A stretch of DNA of 64,000 nt, taken from positions 1 to 64,000 of the forward strand of contig SAAH01000007.1 of NCBI GenBank assembly GCA_009929525.1, in the 5' to 3' direction. This document shows positions 10,124-21,205 of the stretch, piece by piece; within the stretch, counting starts at the first letter, position 1, and every line of letters starts with the position of its first letter. The position numbers and the translations under genes are program-made. The DNA comes from Clostridia bacterium. Lineage in GTDB: Bacteria > Bacillota > Clostridia > Lachnospirales > Lachnospiraceae. A model generated the notes under the pieces. It searched no databases, was not told the DNA's origin, and saw nothing but the letters and a program-made list of their open reading frames with translations.

Positions 10124-10183
10124 TATGCATAACCTTGCAGGGTTGACCATAAAATTTATGGAGCAGCCTTGTGAGGTTTTTTT

Positions 10184-11941
10184 ATGCGAAAAAACAAAAC
10201 CTACCATAAGAAAAAGACAGCAGTGATATTTCTTTTCTGTGTGTTGATATTGTTCGGCCTGATCGGCCGTCTGGTCTATCTTATGATATTTCAATCAGAC
10301 TATTACGCCAAAAAAGCGGATGAACTTCATGAGCGGGAAAGGGATATAAAGGCTGCACGTGGTAAGATCATAGATGCGAAAGGAACAATATTGGCTGCCA
10401 ATAAGACGGTATGTACGATATCTGTCATACATAGCCAGATCGCAGAACCGCAAAAAGTAATGGATATGCTTGTGAAGGAGTTGAAAATAACTCCGGAGGA
10501 AGCAAAAAAGAGAGTGGAAAAGGTTTCTTCCATAGAGAGGGTTAAAACAAATGTGGAGAAGGAGATTGGGGACAGGATACGTGGATATGGATTTACAGGA
10601 GTCAAGGTAGATGAAGACTTTAAGCGGTATTATCCATATGACACGCTTGCCTCAAAGGTGCTGGGATTTACAGGTGCCGATAATCAGGGGATCATCGGGC
10701 TGGAGGTCAGATACGAAGAGGAATTAAAAGGAGTGAATGGAAAAATCCTGACAACAACAGATGCAAGGGGAGTGGAACTTAATGGTATTGGAGAGAAACG
10801 TATAGAGCCTATAGCAGGGTATGACCTTTACCTGAGTCTTGACCGTAATATACAGGAATATGCCCAGCAGGAAGCAATGAGAGTCATGGAACAAAAGGAA
10901 GCCCAGGCAGTCTCCATTCTCTTATTGAATCCACAAAATGGAGAAATCTATGCATGTGTGAATGTTCCGGAATTTGATCTGAATCATCCGTTTGAACTTG
11001 GCGATGATGCAGACGAGGGGAGCCTTACGGAAAAAGAACTTCAGGAAAGGCTGAACCAGATGTGGAGAAACAGATGTATCAATGATACGTATGAACCAGG
11101 GTCCACATTCAAGATCATTACAGCCTCTGCCGGACTTGAGTCGGGTGTTGTGACGATGGAGGATAATTTTAGTTGTCCGGGCTTTCGGGTGGTGGAGGAT
11201 AGAAGGATCCACTGTGCACGAAGGACGGGACATGGAAGTGAGACGTTTGTGCAGGGAGTAGAGAATTCCTGTAACCCGGTATTTATCGATGTGGCACTCA
11301 GGATGGGGGTGGGGGAATATTATGATTATTTTCAAAAATTTGGTCTGCTCCAAAAAACAGGCATTGACCTTCCCGGTGAGGCGTCTACGATCATGCATAA
11401 AGAAGAAAATATTGGTCTTGTTGAACTGGCAACGATGGCCTTTGGCCAATCTTTTCAGATCACCCCGGTCCAGCTTGCGGCAACGGCTTCCTCATTGATC
11501 AATGGGGGAGAGCGTATCATTCCTCATTTTGGTGTAAGCATACGAGACAGCGATGGGGTAGTGATAAAAGAATATAAATATGAGAAAGGAAAGAGAATCC
11601 TTTCAGAAGAAACTTCGGAAAAGATGCGCTATGCATTGGAGATGGTGGTGAAGGAGGGCGGAGGAAAAAATGGTCAGGTGGAAGGCTATCGGATAGGCGG
11701 AAAGACAGCGACATCCCAGACACTTCCAAGAAGTGCAAATAAATATATTTCATCATTTCTTGGATTTGCTCCTGCAGATGATCCGGTTGTCCTGGGGGTA
11801 TGTATCATCTATGATCCACAAGGAATCTACTATGGCGGAACGATCGCAGCACCGGTTATCAGAAACATATTTGCGAATATCCTTCCATATCTTGGTATCG
11901 AAAAAACTACTCAAAACACCCCACAGGACGGTAACGTATAA
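10184..11941 (+). CDS. Second class B penicillin-binding protein (FtsI/SpoVD-like)
   Basis: STFKIITA, SCN, KTATSQ motifs; follows first PBP. Confidence 0.92.
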   Translation: MRKNKTYHKKKTAVIFLFCVLILFGLIGRLVYLMIFQSDYYAKKADELHERERDIKAARGKIIDAKGTILAANKTVCTISVIHSQIAEPQKVMDMLVKELKITPEEAKKRVEKVSSIERVKTNVEKEIGDRIRGYGFTGVKVDEDFKRYYPYDTLASKVLGFTGADNQGIIGLEVRYEEELKGVNGKILTTTDARGVELNGIGEKRIEPIAGYDLYLSLDRNIQEYAQQEAMRVMEQKEAQAVSILLLNPQNGEIYACVNVPEFDLNHPFELGDDADEGSLTEKELQERLNQMWRNRCINDTYEPGSTFKIITASAGLESGVVTMEDNFSCPGFRVVEDRRIHCARRTGHGSETFVQGVENSCNPVFIDVALRMGVGEYYDYFQKFGLLQKTGIDLPGEASTIMHKEENIGLVELATMAFGQSFQITPVQLAATASSLINGGERIIPHFGVSIRDSDGVVIKEYKYEKGKRILSEETSEKMRYALEMVVKEGGGKNGQVEGYRIGGKTATSQTLPRSANKYISSFLGFAPADDPVVLGVCIIYDPQGIYYGGTIAAPVIRNIFANILPYLGIEKTTQNTPQDGNV

Positions 11942-12094
11942 ACTGGAAAAGAGTGGCTGATCCAGTGTCTGATCCGGTGTAAAATAAGTTGCTGAATGGG
12001 GCGAAAAGTATTATACTAAGAAAGTATAAAAAAATCGAACAGATGAGGGATGGAAAGCTTCCAGTCTTTCCTGTTCTAAGGTACGAGGTGAAAT

Positions 12095-13051
12095 ATGGAT
12101 TTTAAAATTGTGATACCTGTGATTATTTCTTTTGTGATCAGCGTGATTCTGGCACCCATCATCATCCCATTTTTGAGACGGCTCAAGGCCTCCCAGACAG
12201 AGAGAGAGGATGGAGTGAAATCACATCTTTCAAAGGCGGGGACGCCGACCATGGGAGGATTGATATTTCTTATCGCCACCACGGTAACATCCCTCTTATA
12301 TGTGGGAAAATATCCTAAGATCATGCCGGTCTTATTTTTGACGCTGGGATTTGGATTGATCGGATTCCTGGATGATTATCTTAAGGTTGTTTTGAAACGG
12401 TCGGATGGACTTTTGCCGATGCAAAAGATGGCAGGGCAGATCATCGTGACTGGTATCTTTGCATTTTATCTGATCAGATTTACGGATGTGGATCTGACGA
12501 TGTTGATTCCTTTCTCAGGCGGATATTATTGGAACATAGGCTGGCTGGCGATACCGGTGCTGTTCATAGCTGTTATAGGAACTGTCAATGGTGTTAATTT
12601 TACAGATGGTCTGGACGGTCTTGCATCCAGTGTGACGATCATGGTGGCAACTTTCTTTTCTGTGGTTGCAGTGGGAACGCAAAGCGGGATTGAACCTATT
12701 ACCTGTGCCGTTGTGGGAGCATTGATGGGATTCTTGCTATTTAATGTTTTTCCAGCAAGGGTATTTATGGGAGATACAGGTTCTCTTGCACTGGGCGGAT
12801 TTGTTGCCGGTACAGCATATATGCTCCGGATGCCGCTGTTCATTATCATTGTTGGATTTATTTACCTTGTTGAAGTGGCATCTGTTATTATCCAGGTGAC
12901 ATATTTTAAGAAGACGGGTGGAAAAAGAATATTCAAAATGGCACCGATCCATCATCATTTTGAACTGTGCGGATGGTCCGAAACCCGTGTGGTAGCGGTG
13001 TTCTCCATCATAACAGCAGTTTTATGTATGATAGCCCTGCTGGCAATATAG
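12095..13051 (+). CDS. mraY: Phospho-N-acetylmuramoyl-pentapeptide-transferase
   Basis: FLDDYLKVVLKRSDGL, NFTDGLDGLA, PIHHHFELCGWSE. Confidence 0.97.
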   Translation: MDFKIVIPVIISFVISVILAPIIIPFLRRLKASQTEREDGVKSHLSKAGTPTMGGLIFLIATTVTSLLYVGKYPKIMPVLFLTLGFGLIGFLDDYLKVVLKRSDGLLPMQKMAGQIIVTGIFAFYLIRFTDVDLTMLIPFSGGYYWNIGWLAIPVLFIAVIGTVNGVNFTDGLDGLASSVTIMVATFFSVVAVGTQSGIEPITCAVVGALMGFLLFNVFPARVFMGDTGSLALGGFVAGTAYMLRMPLFIIIVGFIYLVEVASVIIQVTYFKKTGGKRIFKMAPIHHHFELCGWSETRVVAVFSIITAVLCMIALLAI

Positions 13052-13074
13052 GGAAAGGTTTGGGGAAAACAGAT

Positions 13075-14454
13075 ATGAAGATAAAAGAAAAGAATGTATT
13101 AGTATTTGGCTCGGGAATCAGTGGGATCGGTGCAGCAGATCTTTTGAAAAAAGTGGGAGCCTGCCCGGTGATTTATGATGGCAACGCAGAACTTGATCCG
13201 GAAGATATCAGGAGCAAGATGGAGGATGGAGAGGGAGTAAGAGTCATCCTGGGTGAGTTATCAGAAAGTGAAATGGAAGCGTTGGATCTGGTGGTGTTAA
13301 GCCCTGGAGTGCCGACAGATCTTCCGGTTATTAATAAGATGAAAGAACATGGTCTTACTATCTGGGGTGAGGTGGAACTTGCATACCAGATGGGAAAAGG
13401 CCGCGTACTGGCTATCACGGGAACGAACGGAAAGACAACTACGACAGCGATGCTCGGTAAGATCATGGGTGATTATCTGGAAAGCGTGTATGTGGTTGGA
13501 AATATTGGAACCCCGTATACATCAGTGGCTCTCGATATGAAAGATGAGACAGTTACTGTAGCGGAGATCAGCAGCTTTCAGTTGGAGACGATACAGGATT
13601 TTAGACCGCAGGTCAGCGCGATCCTTAATATTACAGAGGATCATCTGAATCGTCATCATACGATGGAAGAATACATACGTGTAAAAGAATCGATCACAAC
13701 AAATCAGACCAGTGAGCAGGTGTGCGTGCTCAATTATGAAGACCTGATTCTTCGTGAATTCGGCAAGAATCTGGATCATGTAAAAGTGGTATATTTTTCC
13801 AGCCTTCAAAAATTAGATAATGGTATTTATCTTGATGGAAAAAATATTGTGTTGAAAGAAAATGACGAAGAAATTGTAATTACAAGTACAGATCGTCTGA
13901 AGATTCCGGGAAGACACAACTATGAAAATACGATGGCTGCGGCAGCGATGGCATATTATGCAGGGGTTCCGGCTGAAAATATCCGTACAAGTGTAGAAGC
14001 GTTTACTGCAGTGGAGCACAGGATTGAATATGTGACAGAGAAAAATGGAGTAGTATATTATAATGATTCCAAGGGAACTAATCCAGATGCAGCAATCAAA
14101 GGTATCCAGGCGATGGACCGCCCGACACTTTTGATCGGCGGCGGTTATGACAAGGAATCCTCCTATGAGGAATGGATCCGTGCTTTTGACGGAAAGGTAC
14201 GTTACCTTGTTCTTATCGGACAGACCAGAGAAAAGATTCAGGAAGCGGCTCATAACTGTGGATTTAAGAATACCATCCTTGCAGATGACCTTGAGGAAGC
14301 AGTAAAACTTTGTGCGAGCATGGCACGCAGTGGAGATGCGGTGCTCTTATCACCGGCATGTGCAAGCTGGGGACAGTTTGATAACTATGAGCAGCGGGGA
14401 AGAAAGTTCAAAGAATATGTATATGCACTGGCAGATAATGTAGTAGAAGAGTAA
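13075..14454 (+). CDS. murD: UDP-N-acetylmuramoylalanine--D-glutamate ligase
   Basis: ITGTNGKTTTTAMLGKI, NITEDHLNRH, NDSKGTNPDAA; ATG at 13075. Confidence 0.96.
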   Translation: MKIKEKNVLVFGSGISGIGAADLLKKVGACPVIYDGNAELDPEDIRSKMEDGEGVRVILGELSESEMEALDLVVLSPGVPTDLPVINKMKEHGLTIWGEVELAYQMGKGRVLAITGTNGKTTTTAMLGKIMGDYLESVYVVGNIGTPYTSVALDMKDETVTVAEISSFQLETIQDFRPQVSAILNITEDHLNRHHTMEEYIRVKESITTNQTSEQVCVLNYEDLILREFGKNLDHVKVVYFSSLQKLDNGIYLDGKNIVLKENDEEIVITSTDRLKIPGRHNYENTMAAAAMAYYAGVPAENIRTSVEAFTAVEHRIEYVTEKNGVVYYNDSKGTNPDAAIKGIQAMDRPTLLIGGGYDKESSYEEWIRAFDGKVRYLVLIGQTREKIQEAAHNCGFKNTILADDLEEAVKLCASMARSGDAVLLSPACASWGQFDNYEQRGRKFKEYVYALADNVVEE

Positions 14455-14477
14455 AAGGCAAAGTGCAAATAGACCAT

Positions 14478-14516
14478 GGACAACAGGTGAAACTGTACTC
14501 CATGGTCTTTGTCTTG
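14478..14516 (+). terminator. Probable intrinsic terminator after murD
   Basis: agaccatgga ... tccatggtct followed by ttgtctt. Confidence 0.55.
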
Positions 14517-14580
14517 AAAGCAAATGAGAATAGCAGCTGGCAAAATGCAGGAGACAAAAGCAATACAATGAGGAAAATGA

Positions 14581-15564
14581 ATGGAAAGATATTATAGTTT
14601 TAAGGTTGAGCATCAGATCAGCAATCATATAGAAAAAATAGAGACAGAGAATAGTAACCATCATATAATGACAGTTGAGCAGGTACTCCGGCGACAAGGC
14701 GGATTTACAAAAAAACAGATCAGCCAGGCAAAGTATCGTCCGAACGGTATCATGAAAAATGGAGCACAGTGCAGGGTGACGGAGAAGGTGGATCAGGGGG
14801 ATGAAATCAGTATATGCCTGGAGACAAGGGAAGATTCATCTGCGCATATTACAGGAATGGAAGGCAGTATAGACATCCTGTATGAGGATAAGGATGTGTT
14901 GGCAGTGAATAAACCGTCAGGGATGGTGACGCATCCTATTGGCAGGCATTATCAGGATACACTGGTCAATCTGACAGCAGGTTATTATGAGAAAAAAGGA
15001 GAAAATGTCCGTATCCGACCGATCGGAAGGCTTGATAAAGAAACATCAGGTGTTGTGATATTTGCAAAAAATCAGACAGCAGCGGCCAGGCTGCAAAAGC
15101 AGAGAGAAAAGAAAGCATTTAGAAAGGTATATCTTGCTGTAGTGCAGGGATGTCTGGAGAAAGATGGAAAGGAGCACATGATAAAGCTTCCCATTATACC
15201 GGATCCGGAACATCCCCTTAAGATGTGTGCAGGGGATCAGGCAGATGGAAAATCAGCGGTCACTCATTATACCGTTTTGGACAGCCAGCCAGAGTACTCG
15301 CTGGTAAAGCTGTGGCTTGAGACTGGACGTACACATCAGATAAGAGTCCATATGAAAAATATAGGCCATCCCCTTTTGGGAGACAGCCTATATAATGAAA
15401 ATAATGACGAAAATCCTATGATTTTGCGGGCGGCTCTGCATGCGTGGAAAACTTACTTCCAACAGCCATTTTCCGATCAAATGATAGAAACGGAAGCGCC
15501 CGTCCCAGAAGATATGGCAAAGCTTTATTCTTCCAGCTTGATATCTTTCCAAAGCTTACTGTAA
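14581..15564 (+). CDS. RluA-family pseudouridine synthase
   Basis: VNKPSGMVTHP, RPIGRLDKETSGVVIFAKN, LETGRTHQIRVHMKNIGHPLLGD. Confidence 0.93.
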   Translation: MERYYSFKVEHQISNHIEKIETENSNHHIMTVEQVLRRQGGFTKKQISQAKYRPNGIMKNGAQCRVTEKVDQGDEISICLETREDSSAHITGMEGSIDILYEDKDVLAVNKPSGMVTHPIGRHYQDTLVNLTAGYYEKKGENVRIRPIGRLDKETSGVVIFAKNQTAAARLQKQREKKAFRKVYLAVVQGCLEKDGKEHMIKLPIIPDPEHPLKMCAGDQADGKSAVTHYTVLDSQPEYSLVKLWLETGRTHQIRVHMKNIGHPLLGDSLYNENNDENPMILRAALHAWKTYFQQPFSDQMIETEAPVPEDMAKLYSSSLISFQSLL

Positions 15565-16574
15565 TAATTTTGAGTGTCCTGATCCAAAGCCCTGAAGATC
15601 TCACAGTTATCCAATACTTCATCAGGTGGGAAAAGTGCTGGATCAGACGTATATTTCTCGTCCAGTATTTTTTTAAGTTCCTTATTTGGCGTTCCATATA
15701 GATTATATTCAAAGCTGATTTCGGAGATGTCTACCTGAAGCAGATAATTGAGGAACTTTTCGGCATTTTCCGTATTTTTACAGTCTTTTGTGATCGCCCA
15801 GGAATCTACCCACACATCAGATCCTTCTTTTGGGACCACATAGGCAAGATCTTTGTTGTATTCCTTCGCATATGGTCCTTCTCCGGAGTAAACGAGTGCG
15901 ATCGTAGCATTTTCTGCTATCAGCTCGTCTCTGGCCTCATCGGACAGATATGCCTGCACCATGGGGCGCTGCTGGGAGAGAAGTTCCTTCGCCTCGTCAA
16001 GTTCGGCCTTATCAGACGTATTGATGGAGTATCCCAGCTTTTTTAGGGCTGGTACAAAGGTGTCACGTACACTGTTTGCCATGATGATCTGCCCATCGTA
16101 CTTAGGATCAAACAGGACATCCCAGGAATCTACTTCTTCATCTACCAGTCTGGTGTTGTAAAGGATACCAAGGGTGCCCCAATAATGAGGAATCGTGTAG
16201 GTATTATCAGGATCAAATGCCTGAGAGAATTTCCAGAGGTTTTCATCCACGTTGGCGGCATTTGGAACATTGTCAAAATTTATTGGCTGAAGTTCGTCCT
16301 CTTCACGGAGTTTTTCAAGAATGTAATCGGAAGAACAGATCACATCATAATCCACGATATCGGCTTTGTACTTCATATACATTTCCTCCGGAGACTGGTA
16401 TTCTTCGTAGAGGATTTTGATTCCGGTCTCTTTTTGAAAGGAATCAATGATAGACTGATCCAGATATTCTCCATAGTTGAACACTACCAGGGAGTTGTCA
16501 GAATTATATCCGCACCCGCCCAAACAAAGGGCAGTCCCAAAAAGGAGCGGAAGAGAAATATATTTTGCTTTCAT
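15525..16574 (-). CDS. potD: Spermidine/putrescine ABC transporter substrate-binding lipoprotein
   Basis: Lipobox LCLGGCGY; VVFNYGEYLDQSIIDSFQKETGIKILYEEY; linked to potABC. Confidence 0.93.
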   Translation of the reverse strand: MKAKYISLPLLFGTALCLGGCGYNSDNSLVVFNYGEYLDQSIIDSFQKETGIKILYEEYQSPEEMYMKYKADIVDYDVICSSDYILEKLREEDELQPINFDNVPNAANVDENLWKFSQAFDPDNTYTIPHYWGTLGILYNTRLVDEEVDSWDVLFDPKYDGQIIMANSVRDTFVPALKKLGYSINTSDKAELDEAKELLSQQRPMVQAYLSDEARDELIAENATIALVYSGEGPYAKEYNKDLAYVVPKEGSDVWVDSWAITKDCKNTENAEKFLNYLLQVDISEISFEYNLYGTPNKELKKILDEKYTSDPALFPPDEVLDNCEIFRALDQDTQNYYSKLWKDIKLEE

Positions 16575-16578
16575 AAGA

Positions 16579-17364
16579 TCAGGCTCCTTTCTGTAATGAA
16601 TCTCTTCTGTTTGAGAGTAGGTTGAATACCAACAGCATGACAAGGACCAGAAGAAACAGGATCGTTGACAGTGCATACATTTCCGGCTGGATACCGCGCT
16701 TTAGTTCCGAATACACAAGAGTAGAGATGGTATTGATGCCGGGGCCGCGGGTGAAGTAGGTGATGATAAAATCATCCATGGACATTGTGGCAGCCATCAG
16801 GAATCCTGAAAGGATACCAGGCATCAGTTCCGGCCAGCAAACCTTAAAGAATGCATAAACAGGAGAAGCACCAAGATCCAGAGCCGCTTCGTAGGCACTT
16901 TTGTTCAGTGTACGGAGCCGGGGGAGGACATTTAGTATCACGTAAGGGACACCGAAGGTTACATGCCCGATAAATACAGTGGTAAATCCCAGTTTCATAA
17001 AACGGATAAATAATAGCGTGAGAGAAAGAGCAGTTACGATCTCAGCATTTAGCATAGGGATATTGGTGGCACCCAGCATGATTGCATAATTTCTCTTCTT
17101 CATCGCACTGATTCCGATAGCGCCCACAAGACCAATGGCAGTAGCGACAAGAGCAGAACCAAAGGCAAGGACTAAAGTGGTAGAAAATGCATCCACAACA
17201 CGGCTGTTGGACAGAAGGCTTTCATACCATTTTAATGTAAATCCCCCCCAGTTTACCCGGGCTTTCGAGTTGTTGAAGGAAAGCACGACCAGTACCAGAA
17301 TGGGTATATACAAGATCAAAAAGATCAGGCTCATATAAAGGCGTTTCGCCCATGTCTTTACCAT
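16579..17364 (-). CDS. potC: Spermidine/putrescine ABC transporter permease
   Basis: Permease EAALDLGASPVYAFFKVCWPELMPGI signature; operon context. Confidence 0.93.
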   Translation of the reverse strand: MVKTWAKRLYMSLIFLILYIPILVLVVLSFNNSKARVNWGGFTLKWYESLLSNSRVVDAFSTTLVLAFGSALVATAIGLVGAIGISAMKKRNYAIMLGATNIPMLNAEIVTALSLTLLFIRFMKLGFTTVFIGHVTFGVPYVILNVLPRLRTLNKSAYEAALDLGASPVYAFFKVCWPELMPGILSGFLMAATMSMDDFIITYFTRGPGINTISTLVYSELKRGIQPEMYALSTILFLLVLVMLLVFNLLSNRRDSLQKGA

Positions 17365-18182
17365 AGATTATTTCCCCCTTCACTTTTATCAAAGACGGAC
17401 ATCAAAGCCATGCTGACTAATGTGAAAATCAGCAGGACAAAGGAAAGTCCGCTTCCCAGATTCCAGTTAAAATTATAAGTAAATTCCTGCTCGATGATAT
17501 TTCCAATAAGGAGAGTATTGGACCCTCCGAGAACGTTGGAGATAACAAAGGAAGTCATAGATGGAACAAATACCATGGTGATTCCACTGATGACTCCCGG
17601 CAGTGTCAGCGGAAAAATGATTTTACCAAGGATGGTAAAGTAATTAGCACCCAGATCTTTGCCTGCCTCTATGATATCGTTGTCTATCGCAGACAGTGAG
17701 TTATAGACGGGAAGGATCATAAATGGAAGAAAATCGTAAACCATACCGATCAATACAGCCTTGAAAGTATAGATCAGGTGCACTCTCGGAAGATGAATAA
17801 AATCAAGGAAATTATTCAAAAGTCCGTTATTTGAAAGAATCAGCTGCCATGCCATAGTCCTGAGCAAAAAGTTCATCCACATAGGAAGAATGAACAGAAA
17901 TATAACAAAGTTACTCCTCTTTAGTTTGAGGCTTCTAAGGATAAGTCCCAGAGGGTAGGCGAGAAGAAAACAGATTAACGTTGTCAGGACAGCCATCTTG
18001 AGAGAAGTCCACAGAGACTTCAGATGTGCCGGTTCAGCAATAGCAAAAATATTTTCAAAAGTTATCTGCCCGTCGGTATTCGTAAATGCATAATACAATA
18101 CCAGACAGAGGGGAATCACAGTAAATCCTATGATCCAGAGGATATAAGGAAAGGCAAACCATGATTTCTTTGTTCTATTCAT
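17358..18182 (-). CDS. potB: Spermidine/putrescine ABC transporter permease
   Basis: [29 protein letters not shown]; start MNRTKKSW at 18182. Confidence 0.92.
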   Translation of the reverse strand: MNRTKKSWFAFPYILWIIGFTVIPLCLVLYYAFTNTDGQITFENIFAIAEPAHLKSLWTSLKMAVLTTLICFLLAYPLGLILRSLKLKRSNFVIFLFILPMWMNFLLRTMAWQLILSNNGLLNNFLDFIHLPRVHLIYTFKAVLIGMVYDFLPFMILPVYNSLSAIDNDIIEAGKDLGANYFTILGKIIFPLTLPGVISGITMVFVPSMTSFVISNVLGGSNTLLIGNIIEQEFTYNFNWNLGSGLSFVLLIFTLVSMALMSVFDKSEGGNNLW

Positions 18183-19248
18183 TCGTATCCACCGCCTTTT
18201 CGTCATCAGATACAGGTTTGTGCATGATCTGGATATTAAAAGGTTTGATGAAGATTCCAACCTCTGTATCAACAGGGACCATAGTGGTGCTGTGGACCAG
18301 CCACTCAAAGCCATTTGCCATGACATCCATCTCGTAGTGGACACCTTTGAAGATGACGGAAGTGACACGACCTTTTATGATTCCCACATCCGGTTCTACA
18401 AGCTCGATATCTTCCGGTCTGATCACCACGTCCACCGGATTATTTTCACCAAAGCCCTCGTCTACGCAGAGGAATCTTGCACCGAGGATCTCAACGAGAC
18501 GATCCTGGACCATGGTTCCTGCGATAAGATTGCTGTCTCCGATAAAATCAGCTACAAATGCATTTTGTGGCTCATTATAGATATCTTCCGGTGTTCCGAT
18601 CTGCTGGATATATCCGCCGTTCATAACGACGATCGTGTCGGACATGGTAAGAGCTTCCTCCTGATCATGAGTAACATAGATAAATGTGATCCCAAGTTCA
18701 TTTTTCAGGCGAATCAGTTCGTACTGCATATCCTGGCGCATTTTAAGATCCAGTGCGCCAAGCGGTTCATCAAGAAGAAGAACCTTTGGTTCGTTGACGA
18801 TAGCTCTGGCAATGGCGATACGTTGCTGCTGTCCGCCGCTCAGGGCATCTACTTTTCTTTTCTCATAGCCATCAAGGTTGACTAACTTCAAAGCATATTT
18901 GATCTTATCCTGAATATAAGAAGCACTTTTTTTCTTGATCTTCAGGCCAAAGGCTATATTCTCAGCTACGTTCATATTTGGAAAAAGAGCGTATTTTTGA
19001 AATACGGTATTGAGTTGGCGCTGGTTTGGCGGCAATTGGGTGATATCTTTACCGTTGAAGATCACTTTTCCCTCATCGGGATATAGAAAGCCTCCGATGA
19101 TACGAAGTGTAGTGGTTTTTCCGCAGCCGGAAGGGCCGAGGAGTGTCAGAAATTCATTTTCTCTAATATAAAGATTCAGGTCATCCAGTACCTTTTCCCC
19201 ATCAAATATTTTTGTGATATGTTCCAGATTGATCAGTCGATTACTCAT
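18175..19248 (-). CDS. potA: Spermidine/putrescine ABC transporter ATP-binding protein
   Basis: [36 protein letters not shown]-like C-terminus. Confidence 0.96.
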   Translation of the reverse strand: MSNRLINLEHITKIFDGEKVLDDLNLYIRENEFLTLLGPSGCGKTTTLRIIGGFLYPDEGKVIFNGKDITQLPPNQRQLNTVFQKYALFPNMNVAENIAFGLKIKKKSASYIQDKIKYALKLVNLDGYEKRKVDALSGGQQQRIAIARAIVNEPKVLLLDEPLGALDLKMRQDMQYELIRLKNELGITFIYVTHDQEEALTMSDTIVVMNGGYIQQIGTPEDIYNEPQNAFVADFIGDSNLIAGTMVQDRLVEILGARFLCVDEGFGENNPVDVVIRPEDIELVEPDVGIIKGRVTSVIFKGVHYEMDVMANGFEWLVHSTTMVPVDTEVGIFIKPFNIQIMHKPVSDDEKAVDTNE

Positions 19249-19287
19249 TAGTTTCCTCCTTCATATTCCCTTTATCTTTTTTCAAAA

Positions 19288-19824
19288 TTAAAAGTTTGGT
19301 GGGGTGGAGATCCATAAAAGCACGGCTCCACGTTTTCCAGCCTCTATCATATGTTCTTTGATGGCTGGAAAATAAAATGTTTCTCCCTCCTGGACCGCAT
19401 ATACCCTCTTTCCCAGAGTGATGCGTGCGCTTCCCTCAAGCACATAGCCAAATTCTTCTCCGGCATGGGGTTTTTCGAGGACAGACCGTCCGCCGGGTTT
19501 CAGAGTTATGCGTATGGGTTCCATCGCATTTTTCTGGGCATTTGGCACCAGCCACTCAATCTGATGTCCCAGCTCCTGTGCTTCCTTGACAAAATAATCC
19601 TCCTTGCGAAATACAATCTGCTCAGGGGTGTCATCCGTAAAAAAATCCTGGAGATTACTCCCCAGACACTGCAGGATATCTGTCAGTGTACTGATGGAGG
19701 GAGAGGTTAGATTCCTCTCTACCTGGGAGATGAATCCTTTGGTAAGTTCCGCACGGTCAGCCAGCTCCTGCTGGGTCAGACCATTCTGCGTTCGGTAATT
19801 TTTCAGCTTTGCACCGATATCCAT
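19288..19824 (-). CDS. XRE-family regulator with C-terminal cupin domain
   Basis: N-terminal HTH (NGLTQQELADRAELTKGFISQVERNL) plus cupin; upstream of potABCD on same strand. Confidence 0.9.
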   Translation of the reverse strand: MDIGAKLKNYRTQNGLTQQELADRAELTKGFISQVERNLTSPSISTLTDILQCLGSNLQDFFTDDTPEQIVFRKEDYFVKEAQELGHQIEWLVPNAQKNAMEPIRITLKPGGRSVLEKPHAGEEFGYVLEGSARITLGKRVYAVQEGETFYFPAIKEHMIEAGKRGAVLLWISTPPNF

Positions 19825-20068
19825 ATGACTCCTCCTTTAAGTATTGAAAAGCTGCTGATTTAGCAAAAAAAATGATTATCAGTACAATGGGGAGACCAAT
19901 AATCAAATACGCTAATACTAAACATAAAGTTTATTATTTATAATCTTAATTATAGTGTATATATGCTATTTGTCAATGGTTTTATTGTGTATAAAATGGA
20001 ACAGTCATAATACATGAATCGGTGTGTGGGAACATAAGCTAGAGAAAAGAGGATTTTGGGTGAACTGA

Positions 20069-21160
20069 TTGGGGAAAAAGAAAGCTTCGGTAGACATGAC
20101 CCTTCTGATTCTGGTAGCGTTTCTTCTTATTATAGGGTTGGTTCTTTTGTACAGTACAAGTGCATATAACGGCAGGGTAAAATTCCATGATCCGGCCTAT
20201 TATTTTAAGAAGCAGCTATTTGCGGCGGCACTGGGTATGCTGGCACTTTACGCAGTGTCCTGTATGGATTATCATTTGATCACAAAGTTTGCATTTCCTG
20301 TTTACATATCCTCACTTCTTATGTCCAGTGTTGTATTGATATTCGGGCAGGAATATAACGGCTCAAAGCGTTGGCTTGCGCTCGGGCCGTTGTCTTTTCA
20401 GCCGGCGGAATATGCGAAGGTGGCGGTTGTCATCTTTTTAGCAAGGATCATCAGCCAGAGCAAAAAGCCGGTGGAGAGTTTGGGTTTTATGGTGCGTACG
20501 ATGCTGGTGCTGATGCCCATTGTGGCTCTGGTCGGAACAAATAATCTCAGTACAGCCATCATAATCCTTGGAATCGGCGTGATACTGATCTTCATCTCCA
20601 ATCCACGTTATCTGCCATTTGTAGGTGTGGGGGCGGCAGGGCTGGGCATGGTATCTATTTTCCTTGGGATGGAAAGTTATCGTTTGGAACGTCTTGCAAT
20701 CTGGCGGGATCCCGAAAAATATGAGAAGGGGTTTCAGACGATCCAGGGATTATATGCCATAGGAAGCGGGGGTATATTTGGAAAGGGACTGGGAAGCAGC
20801 CTTCAAAAGCTGGGATTTGTACCGGAGGCACAAAATGATATGATATTTTCTATTGTCTGCGAAGAAACAGGGCTTTTGGGTGCATGTCTGGTGATCGGGA
20901 TATTTGGTCTGCTCATATGGAGATTGATGGTAAATGCTGTCCATGCACCGGATCTGCAAGGCGGGCTCATATGTGCCGGGATCATGGGCCATATAGCGCT
21001 GCAGGTAATACTGAACATTTCGGTGGTGACCAATACCATTCCAAATACAGGGATCACGCTGCCATTTATCAGTTATGGAGGAACTTCGATCCTATTTTTG
21101 ATGAGCGAGATGGGGCTGGCTCTTTCAGTAAGCCGGCAAACTGGATGTGGCAAAAATTGA
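20069..21160 (+). CDS. ftsW: FtsW/RodA/SpoVE-family cell-cycle glycosyltransferase
   Basis: QPAEYAKVAVVIFLA, GGIFGKGLGSSLQKLGFVPEAQNDMIFSIVCEE, GITLPFISYGGTS; TTG start. Confidence 0.92.
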   Translation: MGKKKASVDMTLLILVAFLLIIGLVLLYSTSAYNGRVKFHDPAYYFKKQLFAAALGMLALYAVSCMDYHLITKFAFPVYISSLLMSSVVLIFGQEYNGSKRWLALGPLSFQPAEYAKVAVVIFLARIISQSKKPVESLGFMVRTMLVLMPIVALVGTNNLSTAIIILGIGVILIFISNPRYLPFVGVGAAGLGMVSIFLGMESYRLERLAIWRDPEKYEKGFQTIQGLYAIGSGGIFGKGLGSSLQKLGFVPEAQNDMIFSIVCEETGLLGACLVIGIFGLLIWRLMVNAVHAPDLQGGLICAGIMGHIALQVILNISVVTNTIPNTGITLPFISYGGTSILFLMSEMGLALSVSRQTGCGKN

Positions 21161-21205
21161 TTTTGGGCATATGATAAGATAACAGGGCTGGCAGGAGCGT
21201 ATAGA

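Noticed and set aside
18220-18885. 221-aa plus-strand ORF opposite potA
   Set aside because: Antisense of a well-supported ATPase gene; no domain
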